From NCBI GenBank assembly GCA_025361705.1, contig JANYJW010000023.1, positions 1-62,745 of the forward strand: a DNA stretch of 62,745 bases. The letters run 5' to 3'. Below, piece after piece: positions 1 through 7,722 of this stretch. Source of the stretch: Gemmatimonas sp. (GTDB taxonomy: Bacteria > Gemmatimonadota > Gemmatimonadetes > Gemmatimonadales > Gemmatimonadaceae). How positions within the stretch are numbered: position 1 is the stretch's first letter; each line of letters starts with the position of its first letter. A program made the position numbers and the translations under genes. Under the pieces are notes generated by a model. It was not told the origin of the DNA. It worked only from the letters and a program-made list of their open reading frames with translations, and searched no databases.

Positions 1-990
1 GTCACCCGGTACCGGTACGCACCGGCATCGTGGGAAACGCTCGCGTATGTCGGCACGATGGCAGAGCAGGTGAGCGCGTCGCTCCGCGGCAAGCTCACGT
101 TGGCCCTGATGCTGTGGCGCGGCCGGCGCGCGGTGCGCGCCGCGCTGCGCACACATCGTGCCGACCTGGTGCACGCGCACTGGTGGTTTCCCTCGGGACT
201 GATGGCCGGCGGGCACGGCGTGCCGATGGTCGTCACCATGCACGGCTCCGACGTGCGCCTCGCGCGCGGCGGGCAGGCGCGCCGGCTTCTGCTTCGCGTC
301 GCCGAGAGCGCCGCGGCGATGTTCGCCGTGTCCAGTTGGCTCGCGCGCCAGGCGGGTGAGGCCCTCGGCGGCGCGCGCACCGTGCAGACGGCACCGATGC
401 CTGCTTCCTCGGCGCTGTTCGACCCACCGGCGCCTGGCCTGCGCGAAGAGCGCCGCATGCTCTTTGTGGGCCGCCTCAATGCGCAGAAGGGTGTTGATGA
501 CCTGCTGCAGGCGATGGCCCGCGCGCGGCGCTCCTGGTCGCTCGACGTCGTCGGCGACGGCCCCGATCGCGACGCGCTGCAACAGCGCGCTACGACACTG
601 GGCGTTCAGGCGCGCGTGCGGTGGCTCGGGCACCTGCCTCAGCGGGACCTCGCGCCGCTCTATGCCCGCAGCGCCGCGCTCATCATCCCGTCCACTGACG
701 AGGGCCTTGGCTTGGTGGGCGTCGAGGCGGCGCTGTGTGAGACGCCATCCATCGCCTATGCCAGCGGCGGCCTCACCGACGTGGTAAAGGACGGTGTCAC
801 GGGATGGCTGGTGCCGGTCGGCGACATTGCCGCGCTCGCGCACGCCATCGACGCCATCGTCGACCGTCCCTCGAAGGCGCGGGCGTATGGGGCCGCCGCA
901 CGCGTGCGTGCGTTGGCGGTGTTTGCGCCTGAGGCCGTCGGTGCGCGGTATCGCGAGGCCTACGACACCGTGCTTGGTGGGCACGCATGA
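1..990 (+). CDS. Glycosyltransferase family 4 (GT-B), 5' end cut by window edge
   Basis: The reading frame is open from base 1, before the first in-frame ATG at 58. The residues upstream (RYAPASWETLAY) look like the usual N-terminal part of GT4 enzymes, so the true start lies outside the window. Visible features are a Gly/Ala-rich N-terminal Rossmann half, the domain linker, and a C-terminal nucleotide-sugar domain with FVGRLNAQKG and the acidic E-x7-E type motif in DEGLGLVGVEAAL (about bases 697-729). It should transfer a sugar from a nucleotide donor to a lipid or glycan at the cytoplasmic face. Its stop overlaps the start of the next gene (ATGA), the first of several membrane and glycan genes. 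Donor and acceptor cannot be read from sequence. Confidence 0.85.
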   Translation, partial: VTRYRYAPASWETLAYVGTMAEQVSASLRGKLTLALMLWRGRRAVRAALRTHRADLVHAHWWFPSGLMAGGHGVPMVVTMHGSDVRLARGGQARRLLLRVAESAAAMFAVSSWLARQAGEALGGARTVQTAPMPASSALFDPPAPGLREERRMLFVGRLNAQKGVDDLLQAMARARRSWSLDVVGDGPDRDALQQRATTLGVQARVRWLGHLPQRDLAPLYARSAALIIPSTDEGLGLVGVEAALCETPSIAYASGGLTDVVKDGVTGWLVPVGDIAALAHAIDAIVDRPSKARAYGAAARVRALAVFAPEAVGARYREAYDTVLGGHA

Positions 991-1913
991 AGACGTCGCG
1001 CCTCGTGCGTCACGCCCTGCAGGTTGGGCTGCTTGGCTTCGTCGCCTGGTATGTGCGCGCCCACTGGGGCGCGTACGAGCACGTGTTCCAGGATGCCAGG
1101 CCCGACTGGTCGTGGCTGCTCGGTTCGTCGTTCCTCGTCCTCGTGGCCTACGTCGTCCTCATCCAGACGTGGCGCCAGGTGGTTGTCGCGTGGGGCGAGC
1201 GCCTCTCGTTCGCCAGCGCCACGCGCATCTGGTTCATCAGCAACCTCGGCAAGTACGTGCCCGGCAAGGTCTGGTCGATCGCCGCCATGGGCACGTTGGC
1301 GCAGGAGGCGGGCGTCTCGCCCGTCGCCGCCGTCGGGTCGTCGCTCGTCGTCCAGCTCGTCAATCTCGTCACGGGCTTCGGGGTCTTCTTCATAGTCGGC
1401 GCGCGGGCAATGCACATCCCGTTTGCCGCGCTCGCCGCCGTCGTGGTGCTCGCCGCCTCGCTCGCCGCTGCGCCATGGCTGCTTCCCGTGGCGGTACGCG
1501 CGATCAATGTGGTGACCAAGCGGGGCCTCAAGGTGCCCGCACTTCCGCCGACGGCCATCTGGTGGGCAGGGGCGGGCACCGCACTGGCATGGATGCTGTA
1601 CGGGGTCGCCTTTGATGCGTTTGCCAACGGCATCAGCGGCGGCAGCGTACACGGGTCGGTGGGTGATTGGACCGCCATATTCATTGGCCCGTACCTGCTA
1701 GGTTTCATCGCGGTATTCTCGCCAGGCGGCATCGGCGTGCGCGAAGTGGCAATGGCTGAGGCGCTGCAGCGCACCGGGCTCGCCATCGGGGGCATGTCGG
1801 CCTTGCTCGTTGCCGCATCGCGCATCTGGCTGACGGTGCTCGAAATAATTCCCGGCGTGCTGTTCCTCCTCGTGCGCCCCCTGGAACGCCCTGTCACCCC
1901 ATCCGACCCGTAG
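987..1913 (+). CDS. Lysylphosphatidylglycerol synthase TM-region / UPF0104-like membrane protein
   Basis: This 308-residue, strongly hydrophobic protein has about eight predicted membrane spans. It carries the family pattern of the flippase half of MprF and of AglD-type proteins (WFISNLGKYVPGKVW near residues 85-100; SPGGIGVREVAMAEAL near 245-260). The family contains lipid flippases and proteins tied to polyprenol-linked glycosylation. There is no cytosolic LPG-synthase domain, so lysyl transfer is not expected. It overlaps the upstream glycosyltransferase by 4 bp and abuts the YfhO-like gene directly, which suggests one transcript. A role in translocating a lipid-linked intermediate is inference from context. 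Confidence 0.8.
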   Translation: MKTSRLVRHALQVGLLGFVAWYVRAHWGAYEHVFQDARPDWSWLLGSSFLVLVAYVVLIQTWRQVVVAWGERLSFASATRIWFISNLGKYVPGKVWSIAAMGTLAQEAGVSPVAAVGSSLVVQLVNLVTGFGVFFIVGARAMHIPFAALAAVVVLAASLAAAPWLLPVAVRAINVVTKRGLKVPALPPTAIWWAGAGTALAWMLYGVAFDAFANGISGGSVHGSVGDWTAIFIGPYLLGFIAVFSPGGIGVREVAMAEALQRTGLAIGGMSALLVAASRIWLTVLEIIPGVLFLLVRPLERPVTPSDP

Positions 1914-4298
1914 ATGACCACGTCCGACTCCGGCACGACGAACCTCGCCCCGCGCTTTGGCGCGCTGTGGGCCGCGCTCGCATGTGCCGTGGCCGCACTC
2001 GCGCTGGGGTATCCCGCGCTGAGCGGCCAGTTCCTCGTGAACCCGATGAGCGACCAGTATATCGCCGGGTTCGCGTTTCGCGATTTTGCCGTGCAGCAGT
2101 ACCACGCGCTCGGCGCAATTCCGCAGTGGAATCCGTACCTCTTCGGCGGCCTGCCGTTTGTCGCCGCGATGCACGGCGACATCTTCTACCCGACGTTTTG
2201 GCTGCGCGTGCTGCTCGGCACGGACGCCGGCATGACGTGGGGCTTCATCAGCCACCTGTGGCTCGCGGGATTCGCGACGTTCGTGTTCCTGCGCGTGTAC
2301 GGGCTCGGGTTCTATCCGGCGATCGTCGGCGCGCTCGCCTATCAGTTGGGCGGCCCGATCGCGGCATATGCCTCGCCGGGGCACGACGGCAAGTTGTTTG
2401 TCAGCGCGCTGCTTCCGGTGACGCTCCTGTTGCTGACCCTCGGCATGCGCGACGGACGGCGCTGGGCGTGGGGGGTGTTGTCGCTCGTCGTGGGGCTTGC
2501 CGTGCTCTCGCCGCACCCGCAGTTGCTGCAGTACCATCTGCTGCTCGCCGGGGCCTGGGCGCTGATGCTCGCGTTCGGCACCAAGGACCTCGATCGCGCC
2601 ACGGCCCTCGCGCGGCTCGGCGTCGCGCTGGGCGCGGTGCTGCTCGGCCTGGCGATCGGCGCCATTCAGTACCTGCCGCTCATGGAATACACGCCGTGGT
2701 CGCCGCGCGCCGGCGGCCGCGACTATGCCTACGCCACGTCGTATTCGTGGCCGCTCGAAGAGCTCATCAATACGTACTTGCCGCAGTTCTCCGGCATCCT
2801 CAGCAATTACTGGGGACGCAACGGCATCCACCTGCACAGCGAGTACCTGGGTGCCGTGGTACTGATGCTGGCGCCGCTCGCGTTCGGGGCGGGCGGGGAA
2901 GCGCGCCGCACCTTCCGCCGCTTCTGGCTGGGCGTCGCCGTGGTTGCGCTGCTCTGGGCGCTCGGCGGGTCGACACCCTTCTTCCAGATCGTCTACGCAC
3001 TCGTGCCGGGCACCAAGTTCTTCCGCGCCCCCAGCACGATGATGTTCGTCTTCGCGTTCAGCATCGCACTGCTCGCTGCACTCGGCACCGAGCGGCTGCT
3101 CGCCGGCAAGGCGAGCGCTCGCTATGCCGTTGGGTGGCTCGTGGGCGCGGCGGCCGTCGCGCTGCTCGCCACCGCCGGCGCGTTTACGTCGCTGGCGCAG
3201 GGGCTGGCCGACCCGCGGTTCATCGAGTTCGTCGACGCCAACTCGGGCAATGTCACGGTGGGCGCGTGGCGCTCGTTCCTGTTCGTCGCGCTCGCCGCCG
3301 GCATGATCATCGCATTGGCGCGTGGCAAGGCAACGCCACGGCAGCTGGGTATCGCGCTGCCGATGCTCCTCGCGGCCGATTTGTGGAGCATCGAGCGGCA
3401 GTACTGGTTGTTCTCGCCGCCGGCCGCGACGCTCTACGCCAGCGACGCCACCATCGATTACCTCAAGAAGATCAAGGAGCCCACGCGCGTCGTCGCCCTT
3501 GGCGTGCCGCAGGGCAATGCGGTGGCAACGCACGATCCGCAGCTGCGCGGCGACGGCCTGATGGTGCATGGCATCCGCTCGGTGACTGGCTACCACGGCA
3601 ATGAGCTGGGCCGCTACCAGAAGCTCGGTCGCGCCGACGAGGGGTACAGCGCCGTGCTGAACCCTGCGTTCTGGCAGCTGATGAATGTCAACTACTTTCT
3701 CACCAACACCGACACGCTGCCGCTCGACGGCGCGGTGCGGGTGGTGGGGCCGCTTGTCAACGCCGCGGGCACCAAGGTCTCGCTGTACAAGCTCGCCGGA
3801 GACCGCCCATTCGCCTGGGTGGCGCCCGTGATCGCCCGGTACCCCGACGATGTGGTGCTGCCTGCGGCGTCGCAGCCGAACTTCGCCACGTATCAGGTGG
3901 CCATCATGGACACGGCCGCTGCAGTCCCGACGACACCACTCACGGCGCTCCCAGCGCCGCTCGCGATCACGACGAACACCACCAAGTATCGCCCCGGTGG
4001 TTTCACGGTCACGCTGAGCGCTCCGGCTCCGGCAGGCTCGGCGCTGGTGGCAAGCGAGAATTACTATCCCGGCTGGCGCGCGACAGTCGACGGCAAGTCC
4101 ACGGCCGTGTACCGCACGGACTATGTGCTGATGGGCGTGGCGCTTCCGGCTGGCGCGCGGCAGGTCGAGTTCTCGTTCGTCAACGACACCTATCCCAAGG
4201 GACGAACGGTCACGTTCGCGGCCATCGTCCTCAGTCTGCTTCTCGCTGCGGCCGGTTGGGCCGCCGATCGGCGCAACCCGCAGGTGACCCATGGCTGA
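1914..4298 (+). CDS. YfhO-family membrane protein (GT-C-like)
   Basis: This 794-residue protein has many hydrophobic segments through about residue 500, a soluble C-terminal beta-rich region (about 520-760) and a last membrane span at the end (VTFAAIVLSLLLAAAGWAA). The pattern (FNPMSDQ-like start, ASPGHDGKLF, FRAPSTMMF, ENYYPGWRATVDG) is that of the YfhO family. In Bacillus, YfhO is the multi-pass GT-C partner of the GT2 enzyme CsbB in lipoteichoic-acid glycosylation. The next gene here is also a GT2 polyprenol-sugar synthase, overlapping by 8 bp (ATGGCTGA), which supports a donor-maker plus GT-C pair. The start ATG follows directly on the previous stop. The acceptor is unknown. Confidence 0.8.
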   Translation: MTTSDSGTTNLAPRFGALWAALACAVAALALGYPALSGQFLVNPMSDQYIAGFAFRDFAVQQYHALGAIPQWNPYLFGGLPFVAAMHGDIFYPTFWLRVLLGTDAGMTWGFISHLWLAGFATFVFLRVYGLGFYPAIVGALAYQLGGPIAAYASPGHDGKLFVSALLPVTLLLLTLGMRDGRRWAWGVLSLVVGLAVLSPHPQLLQYHLLLAGAWALMLAFGTKDLDRATALARLGVALGAVLLGLAIGAIQYLPLMEYTPWSPRAGGRDYAYATSYSWPLEELINTYLPQFSGILSNYWGRNGIHLHSEYLGAVVLMLAPLAFGAGGEARRTFRRFWLGVAVVALLWALGGSTPFFQIVYALVPGTKFFRAPSTMMFVFAFSIALLAALGTERLLAGKASARYAVGWLVGAAAVALLATAGAFTSLAQGLADPRFIEFVDANSGNVTVGAWRSFLFVALAAGMIIALARGKATPRQLGIALPMLLAADLWSIERQYWLFSPPAATLYASDATIDYLKKIKEPTRVVALGVPQGNAVATHDPQLRGDGLMVHGIRSVTGYHGNELGRYQKLGRADEGYSAVLNPAFWQLMNVNYFLTNTDTLPLDGAVRVVGPLVNAAGTKVSLYKLAGDRPFAWVAPVIARYPDDVVLPAASQPNFATYQVAIMDTAAAVPTTPLTALPAPLAITTNTTKYRPGGFTVTLSAPAPAGSALVASENYYPGWRATVDGKSTAVYRTDYVLMGVALPAGARQVEFSFVNDTYPKGRTVTFAAIVLSLLLAAAGWAADRRNPQVTHG

Positions 4299-5013
4299 CA
4301 AGGCGCTCATCATCGTCCCCACGTACAACGAGCGCGAGAACATTCCGTCGCTCATCAGTCAGGTGCTCGAGAAAGACCCGCGCATCGAAGTGCTGGTGGT
4401 CGACGACAACTCGCCCGACAAGACTGGCGACCTCGTCGCGGACCTCGGTACGCGGGATCCGCGGGTGCACCTGCTGCGGCGGCCCGGGAAGATGGGGCTT
4501 GGCACCGCCTATCTCGACGGCTTCCGGTGGGCGCTCGCCCGGGATTACGAATACATCTTCGAGATGGATGCGGACTTCTCGCATGACCCCAAGCATCTCC
4601 CCGAGTTTCTTGCGGCGGCCCAGGGCGCAGACTTCGTGCTTGGATCTCGCTATCTGGACGGTCGCGTGACCGTCGTGAACTGGCCGATGAAGCGGCTGAT
4701 GCTGAGCTACTGCGCTAACATTTATGCCCGGATGGTAACCGGCATGCGGCTGTGGGACGGCACGGGCGGCTTCAAGTGCTTCCACCGGCGGGTGCTGGCC
4801 GCAATTGACCTCGACCGCGTGCGGTCGAATGGCTACGCCTTCCAGATCGAGATGTCATTCCGTGCGTTCGCCAAGGGGTTCCAGGGAAAGGAAATCCCGA
4901 TCGTCTTTGCCGACCGGGCGGTCGGCGACAGCAAGATGAGCGGCCACATTGTCCGTGAGGCCGTGTTCATGGTCTGGCGGCTTCGGTGGTTGAAGCTCAC
5001 GGGGCAGCTATGA
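4291..5013 (+). CDS. Polyprenol-phosphate mannosyl/glycosyl synthase (GT2, DPM1-like)
   Basis: The 240-residue GT2 domain has VPTYNERENI at the N-terminus, VVDDNSPDKTGDLV, the catalytic DxD in EMDADFSHDP (about residues 90-99), GSRYLDG, and the DPM1-type TGGFKCFHRRVL. The length equals a soluble single-domain DPM1, with no C-terminal membrane anchors. The expected reaction moves a hexose from a GDP- or UDP-sugar to polyprenyl phosphate at the inner face of the membrane, giving the donor for a GT-C enzyme. It overlaps yfhO-like by 8 bp and dapF-like by 4 bp. The sugar cannot be assigned. Confidence 0.88.
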   Translation: MADKALIIVPTYNERENIPSLISQVLEKDPRIEVLVVDDNSPDKTGDLVADLGTRDPRVHLLRRPGKMGLGTAYLDGFRWALARDYEYIFEMDADFSHDPKHLPEFLAAAQGADFVLGSRYLDGRVTVVNWPMKRLMLSYCANIYARMVTGMRLWDGTGGFKCFHRRVLAAIDLDRVRSNGYAFQIEMSFRAFAKGFQGKEIPIVFADRAVGDSKMSGHIVREAVFMVWRLRWLKLTGQL

Positions 5014-5837
5014 GCATCCCGGCAGGGCACGCTTTTTACAAGATGTCTGGCTCGGGCAACGACTTTGTCTTCTTCGATGCCCGGTCTGACACCGGCGCAG
5101 TGCATGACCTGGACAACCCGGAGTCTGTTCGCACGATCTGTGCGACGGGAACCGGGATCGGTGCAGACGGGGTTGTATTTCTGCAAAGCGATACATATCA
5201 GGCATTTAGGATACGTTACTTCAACCGCGATGGCAGCCTTGGCGAGCTGTGCGGCAACGCCTCATTGTGCAGCATGCGTCTGGCACGAGAGCTTGGCGTA
5301 ATTGGCGACGGGCAATGTCATTTTGAAACGGATGCCGGCGCGATGACCGGGCATTTCCGAGACGGCGTTCCCGAAATCGACCTGCAGGCCGTGCGGGAGC
5401 TGACGCAAGAGAGTGTTCTTGAGCGGCAACCGGGTGAACATCGCATCGGGTTTGCGGATGCAGGCGTGCCGCATCTCGTTGTTCTTGTTGATGATACAGC
5501 GGATATCGACGTCGTAGGGCGTGGGCGCACCCTTCGCATGGACCGCCGCCTCAAGGCGGGCGCAAACGTCAACTTCGTTGCGCCGGCAGGCCCCGACGGT
5601 TTCATCATCCGGACATATGAACGCGGCGTCGAGGCCGAGACGCTCGCCTGTGGCACCGGCGCCGTGGCAAGTGCGGCACTTCTCGAGGCATGGGGGCTCG
5701 CAGGGCAGGTGGTTCGGCTCAGGACGAAGTCCGGCCGAATACTCACCGTGACCCTCAAGCACCGTGACGGCCAGGTGTGGCCATCGTTGTGCGGCGAAGC
5801 GCGCATTGTCTACCAGGGTCGGACTGCCGAACTGTAG
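5010..5837 (+). CDS. dapF: Diaminopimelate epimerase family protein
   Basis: At 275 residues it matches DapF (E. coli 274). The N-terminus FYKMSGSGNDFVFFDA is typical. Both catalytic cysteines are present: Cys81 in LCGNASLC and the second in ACGTGAVASAALL. ATG at 5010 is chosen because it overlaps the previous stop (ATGA) and puts the family N-terminus at the right place. DapF converts LL- to meso-diaminopimelate for lysine and peptidoglycan. Two oddities: the first catalytic loop is CGNASLC where most DapF have CGNGxRC, and GC is lower than in neighbours (57% counted over 5161-5340, against 75% over 4741-4800). A related epimerase or racemase acting on another amino acid is possible. Confidence 0.82.
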   Translation: MSIPAGHAFYKMSGSGNDFVFFDARSDTGAVHDLDNPESVRTICATGTGIGADGVVFLQSDTYQAFRIRYFNRDGSLGELCGNASLCSMRLARELGVIGDGQCHFETDAGAMTGHFRDGVPEIDLQAVRELTQESVLERQPGEHRIGFADAGVPHLVVLVDDTADIDVVGRGRTLRMDRRLKAGANVNFVAPAGPDGFIIRTYERGVEAETLACGTGAVASAALLEAWGLAGQVVRLRTKSGRILTVTLKHRDGQVWPSLCGEARIVYQGRTAEL

Positions 5838-5884
5838 GTGACCTGAGAGGTGACCTGAGCGGTGACCTGAGCGGTGACCTGAGC
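5837..5884. repeat. Four tandem copies of a 12-bp unit
   Basis: GGTGACCTGAG(A/C) is repeated four times starting at 5837, 5849, 5861 and 5873. The first copy begins with the last base of the dapF stop codon. Copy 1 ends in A, the others in C. Each unit contains the palindrome GGTGACC. The array looks like a slippage expansion or a multi-site binding region. No function is shown by the sequence. Confidence 0.95.
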
Positions 5885-6210
5885 CGGCCTGATATCGGTG
5901 CGCGCACCCGATGGAAGGCGAAGCGCAGGCAGGCGACACCATGCGCGCACCATTTGTCCAAGTTCAAAAGCCACAAGGGATAGGTGAATGGCGCCTTTCC
6001 ACAGTTCTCCACGCGCTTTAGTTTACATAATACATATTATAGGTACTATTTCTGGTCAGAATGGCCGGCGTCGAGCTCTCCGGCTCCCCGGACGCAGCCA
6101 CCACGGCGGCTCGTTTCATCCCCTGAACGCACGATGGGCGCGAAGCCGAAGCCCCGCGCCCACCTCATCCTCTGCCTGAACGACGCCTCTCGGCGCCGAC
6201 GACCATACCG
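5838..6210. other. Intergenic region between dapF and the convergent TPR gene
   Basis: This is the only gap above 300 bp. It holds the 12-bp tandem array (5837-5884), a short AT-rich island around 6017-6055 in otherwise GC-rich DNA with the 14-bp palindrome ATAATA-CA-TATTAT (6027-6040), and a 7-bp stem (GGGCGCG...CGCGCCC, 6136-6161). The stem could end transcription of the TPR gene that reads in from the right, although no T-run follows. The small plus-strand frames here run on into the TPR gene antisense and have no family resemblance, so I call no gene. Confidence 0.7.
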
Positions 6211-6864
6211 CTATGGCTTGGCCGGGACCGCCGCCAGTTCACCCATGCGGATCTTGGCTTCGCTCGCCATCGGCGAGTCTGGCTTGGCGGCCAGCGCGGT
6301 CCAGAGCTTCAGCGCCTCTTCCTTCTTGCCCGCCAAACCCAGCGCGCGGGCCGCCTCGCCCTTCAGGTAGTCCTTTTCGCCATCAAGGGCCGCCTTGACC
6401 ACGGCCGCCTGATAATGCTCGGCCGCCTTGTCGAACTTACCCTGGCCTTCGTAGCCGGCCCCCTTGAGCGACTCGACACCCGCAGCGAACGCGCTGGCGG
6501 CGGAGACCCCGTCGAGGATCTTCTGCCCTTCGTCGTACTGGCCGGCGTCAAACTTGGCCTGCGCAAAGAGCATCGCGGCCTGGACGCCGCCTGCGGTGCC
6601 GTTGTAGCGCGCGGCCACCTTGGACAGCGCGTCGGCCGCCTTGGGATCGTTGCGGCTGACGAGCGGCATCGCATCGTAGAATGCCTTCTCGCCCTGCGAC
6701 TCGCGGCGCGTCCGGTTGGCCTGCCACAGGAAGACGCCTCCGGCAACGACGGCAACGACAATGGCCGCGACGGAAATCTGCTTGCGATAGAGCTGAAACG
6801 TGTCGAGCAGCGACTCTGGATCGGCCGTGATCGGCGGACGGGCTGCTTCCCCGGTCTTCGTCAT
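6211..6864 (-). CDS. Membrane-anchored TPR-like protein (YfgM-like)
   Basis: This 217-residue protein has a short cytosolic N-terminus, one membrane span (about residues 31-50, ISVAAIVVAVVAGGVFLWQA) and a helical repeat region to the end. This is the layout of YfgM / TPR_21 proteins, which work as periplasmic-side chaperone partners near the Sec translocon or BamB in proteobacteria. Repeats such as GYEGQGKFDKAAEHYQAAV and ARALGLAGKKEEALKLWTAL are TPR-type helix pairs. It stands alone, divergent from the tetR-led exporter operon, with the 7-bp repeat array in the shared upstream region. The family call is good; the partner is unknown. Confidence 0.75.
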   Translation of the reverse strand: MTKTGEAARPPITADPESLLDTFQLYRKQISVAAIVVAVVAGGVFLWQANRTRRESQGEKAFYDAMPLVSRNDPKAADALSKVAARYNGTAGGVQAAMLFAQAKFDAGQYDEGQKILDGVSAASAFAAGVESLKGAGYEGQGKFDKAAEHYQAAVVKAALDGEKDYLKGEAARALGLAGKKEEALKLWTALAAKPDSPMASEAKIRMGELAAVPAKP

Positions 6865-6963
6865 CGGTCTGGACTGAGGCTTGGGTTGGGGTGCACGCCG
6901 GCGTGGCGTACAACCTCAATAAGCTAATCGCGCGGACGGCAATGAGGCACCCCCGACCGGGGC

Positions 6964-7032
6964 GGCAGATGGTAGATGGCAGATGGCAGATGGCAGATGG
7001 CAGATGGCAGATGGCAGATGGCAGATGGCAGA
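6964..7032. repeat. Heptanucleotide tandem repeat, about 9.9 copies
   Basis: The unit GGCAGAT is repeated nine full times from 6964 to 7026, followed by GGCAGA. The second copy carries a single change (GGTAGAT). It lies between the divergent TPR and tetR genes and ends about 40 bp upstream of the proposed tetR -35 box. Short perfect arrays of this kind are prone to copy-number change by polymerase slippage. A plus-strand frame through it encodes a repeating MADGRWQ but is not expected to be translated. Confidence 0.95.
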
Positions 7033-7072
7033 GACCGCGGGCATGCGTGGCGGCAACACGGGCATCAGGTGC

Positions 7073-7101
7073 TTGACATCAGGTTGAAGGCTACTTATTC
7101 A
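7073..7101 (+). promoter_or_regulatory. Proposed sigma70-type promoter of the exporter operon
   Basis: TTGACA (7073-7078) and TATTCA (7096-7101) are separated by 17 bp. A start site 6-8 bases past the -10 box would fall at about 7107-7109, only 2-4 bases before the ATG of tetR. The mRNA would then be practically leaderless. No Shine-Dalgarno sequence sits at the usual distance. The -10 box lies inside the palindromic operator. Confidence 0.55.
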
Positions 7102-7116
7102 TACATACGTATGAAT
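7097..7116. promoter_or_regulatory. Palindromic operator covering -10 box and tetR start codon
   Basis: The inverted repeat attcatac-atac-gtatgaat has perfect 8-bp arms and a 4-bp centre. It covers the proposed -10 element and start site and the ATG (7111-7113) of the TetR-family gene. TetR-family repressors normally bind such sites next to their own gene, so autorepression of the whole operon is the likely role. Binding is inferred. Confidence 0.65.
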
Positions 7117-7722
7117 ATCAAACGCGATGTCCCCGAACGCCTCCTCGCCGTCGCCGCCGATCTCTTCGCGCGCGAGGGGTTCGACACCGTCTCCGTGCGC
7201 AAGATCACCAGTCGCGCCAAGGCCAACCTCGGCGCGGTCACCTACCATTTCGGGTCCAAGGAAGAGCTCTTTCACGCCGTCATCGACCGTATCGGCGTGC
7301 CGTTCTCCCATCGCTTCATCAGCATCGCCGCCGGGGCCGGCACGCCGCTCGATCGCATCTGCGGCATCGTCACGATGGTTCTTACCGAACCGAACCTCCC
7401 CGCCCCGACGCTGATTCTGCGCGCTCTCGCCACCGACCGGCCACTCCCACCGCCGCTGCGCGAACTGATGCAGCGCAACCTTGCGACCATCGCCGGGCTC
7501 ATTCGCGAGGGACAGTCCAACGGCTCCATTCGCGAAGGCGAACCCAACTTGCTCGCGCTGAGCGTGATGGCGCAGCCGTTCCTCCTCCGCATGGCATTCC
7601 GCATACCGCGCGACATCGTCGGCGTTGATCGCAGCGATCCCGCGACGCAGCGCGCGGTGGTGCAGCACGTGGTCACCACCATCACTCGCAGTCTTGCCAC
7701 CCATCCCGAGCGTCGGTCATGA
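7111..7722 (+). CDS. TetR-family repressor of the exporter operon (CecR-like)
   Basis: The protein has 203 residues from ATG 7111. The frame stays open upstream into the 7-bp repeats, but MNIKRDVPERLL begins exactly where TetR N-termini begin. The helix-turn-helix is at about residues 25-48 (VSVRKITSRAKANLGAVTYHFGSKEELF). The C-terminal ligand domain resembles that of E. coli CecR (YbiH), whose gene heads ybhGFSR. Here too it heads genes for an adaptor, ABC ATPases and two permeases, with an added tolC. The stop overlaps the tolC-like start (ATGA). Repression through the 7097-7116 palindrome with release by an exported compound is the likely logic. The ligand is unknown. Confidence 0.88.
   Translation: MNIKRDVPERLLAVAADLFAREGFDTVSVRKITSRAKANLGAVTYHFGSKEELFHAVIDRIGVPFSHRFISIAAGAGTPLDRICGIVTMVLTEPNLPAPTLILRALATDRPLPPPLRELMQRNLATIAGLIREGQSNGSIREGEPNLLALSVMAQPFLLRMAFRIPRDIVGVDRSDPATQRAVVQHVVTTITRSLATHPERRS

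Noticed and set aside
1..990. First glycosyltransferase as BshA, the first bacillithiol enzyme
   Set aside because: It is GT4 like BshA but lies with envelope glycan genes and far from bshC, and the BshA N-terminus is not visible because the gene is cut.
1698..4355. 885-codon minus-strand frame opposite the YfhO-like gene
   Set aside because: It is highly charged and compositionally odd, and lies across three well-supported plus-strand genes.
5984..6370. 128-codon plus-strand frame in the dapF-TPR gap
   Set aside because: It has no ribosome site or family resemblance, and its second half is antisense to the TPR gene.
6964..7032. CRISPR-like array
   Set aside because: The units are 7 bp with no spacers and no cas genes are present. 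The 12-bp array at 5837 is also a simple tandem repeat.
6976..7110. N-terminal extension of TetR through the 7-bp repeats (MADGRWQ repeats)
   Set aside because: The frame is open only because the repeat lacks stops. The TetR domain begins at ATG 7111 and the proposed promoter lies inside the extension.
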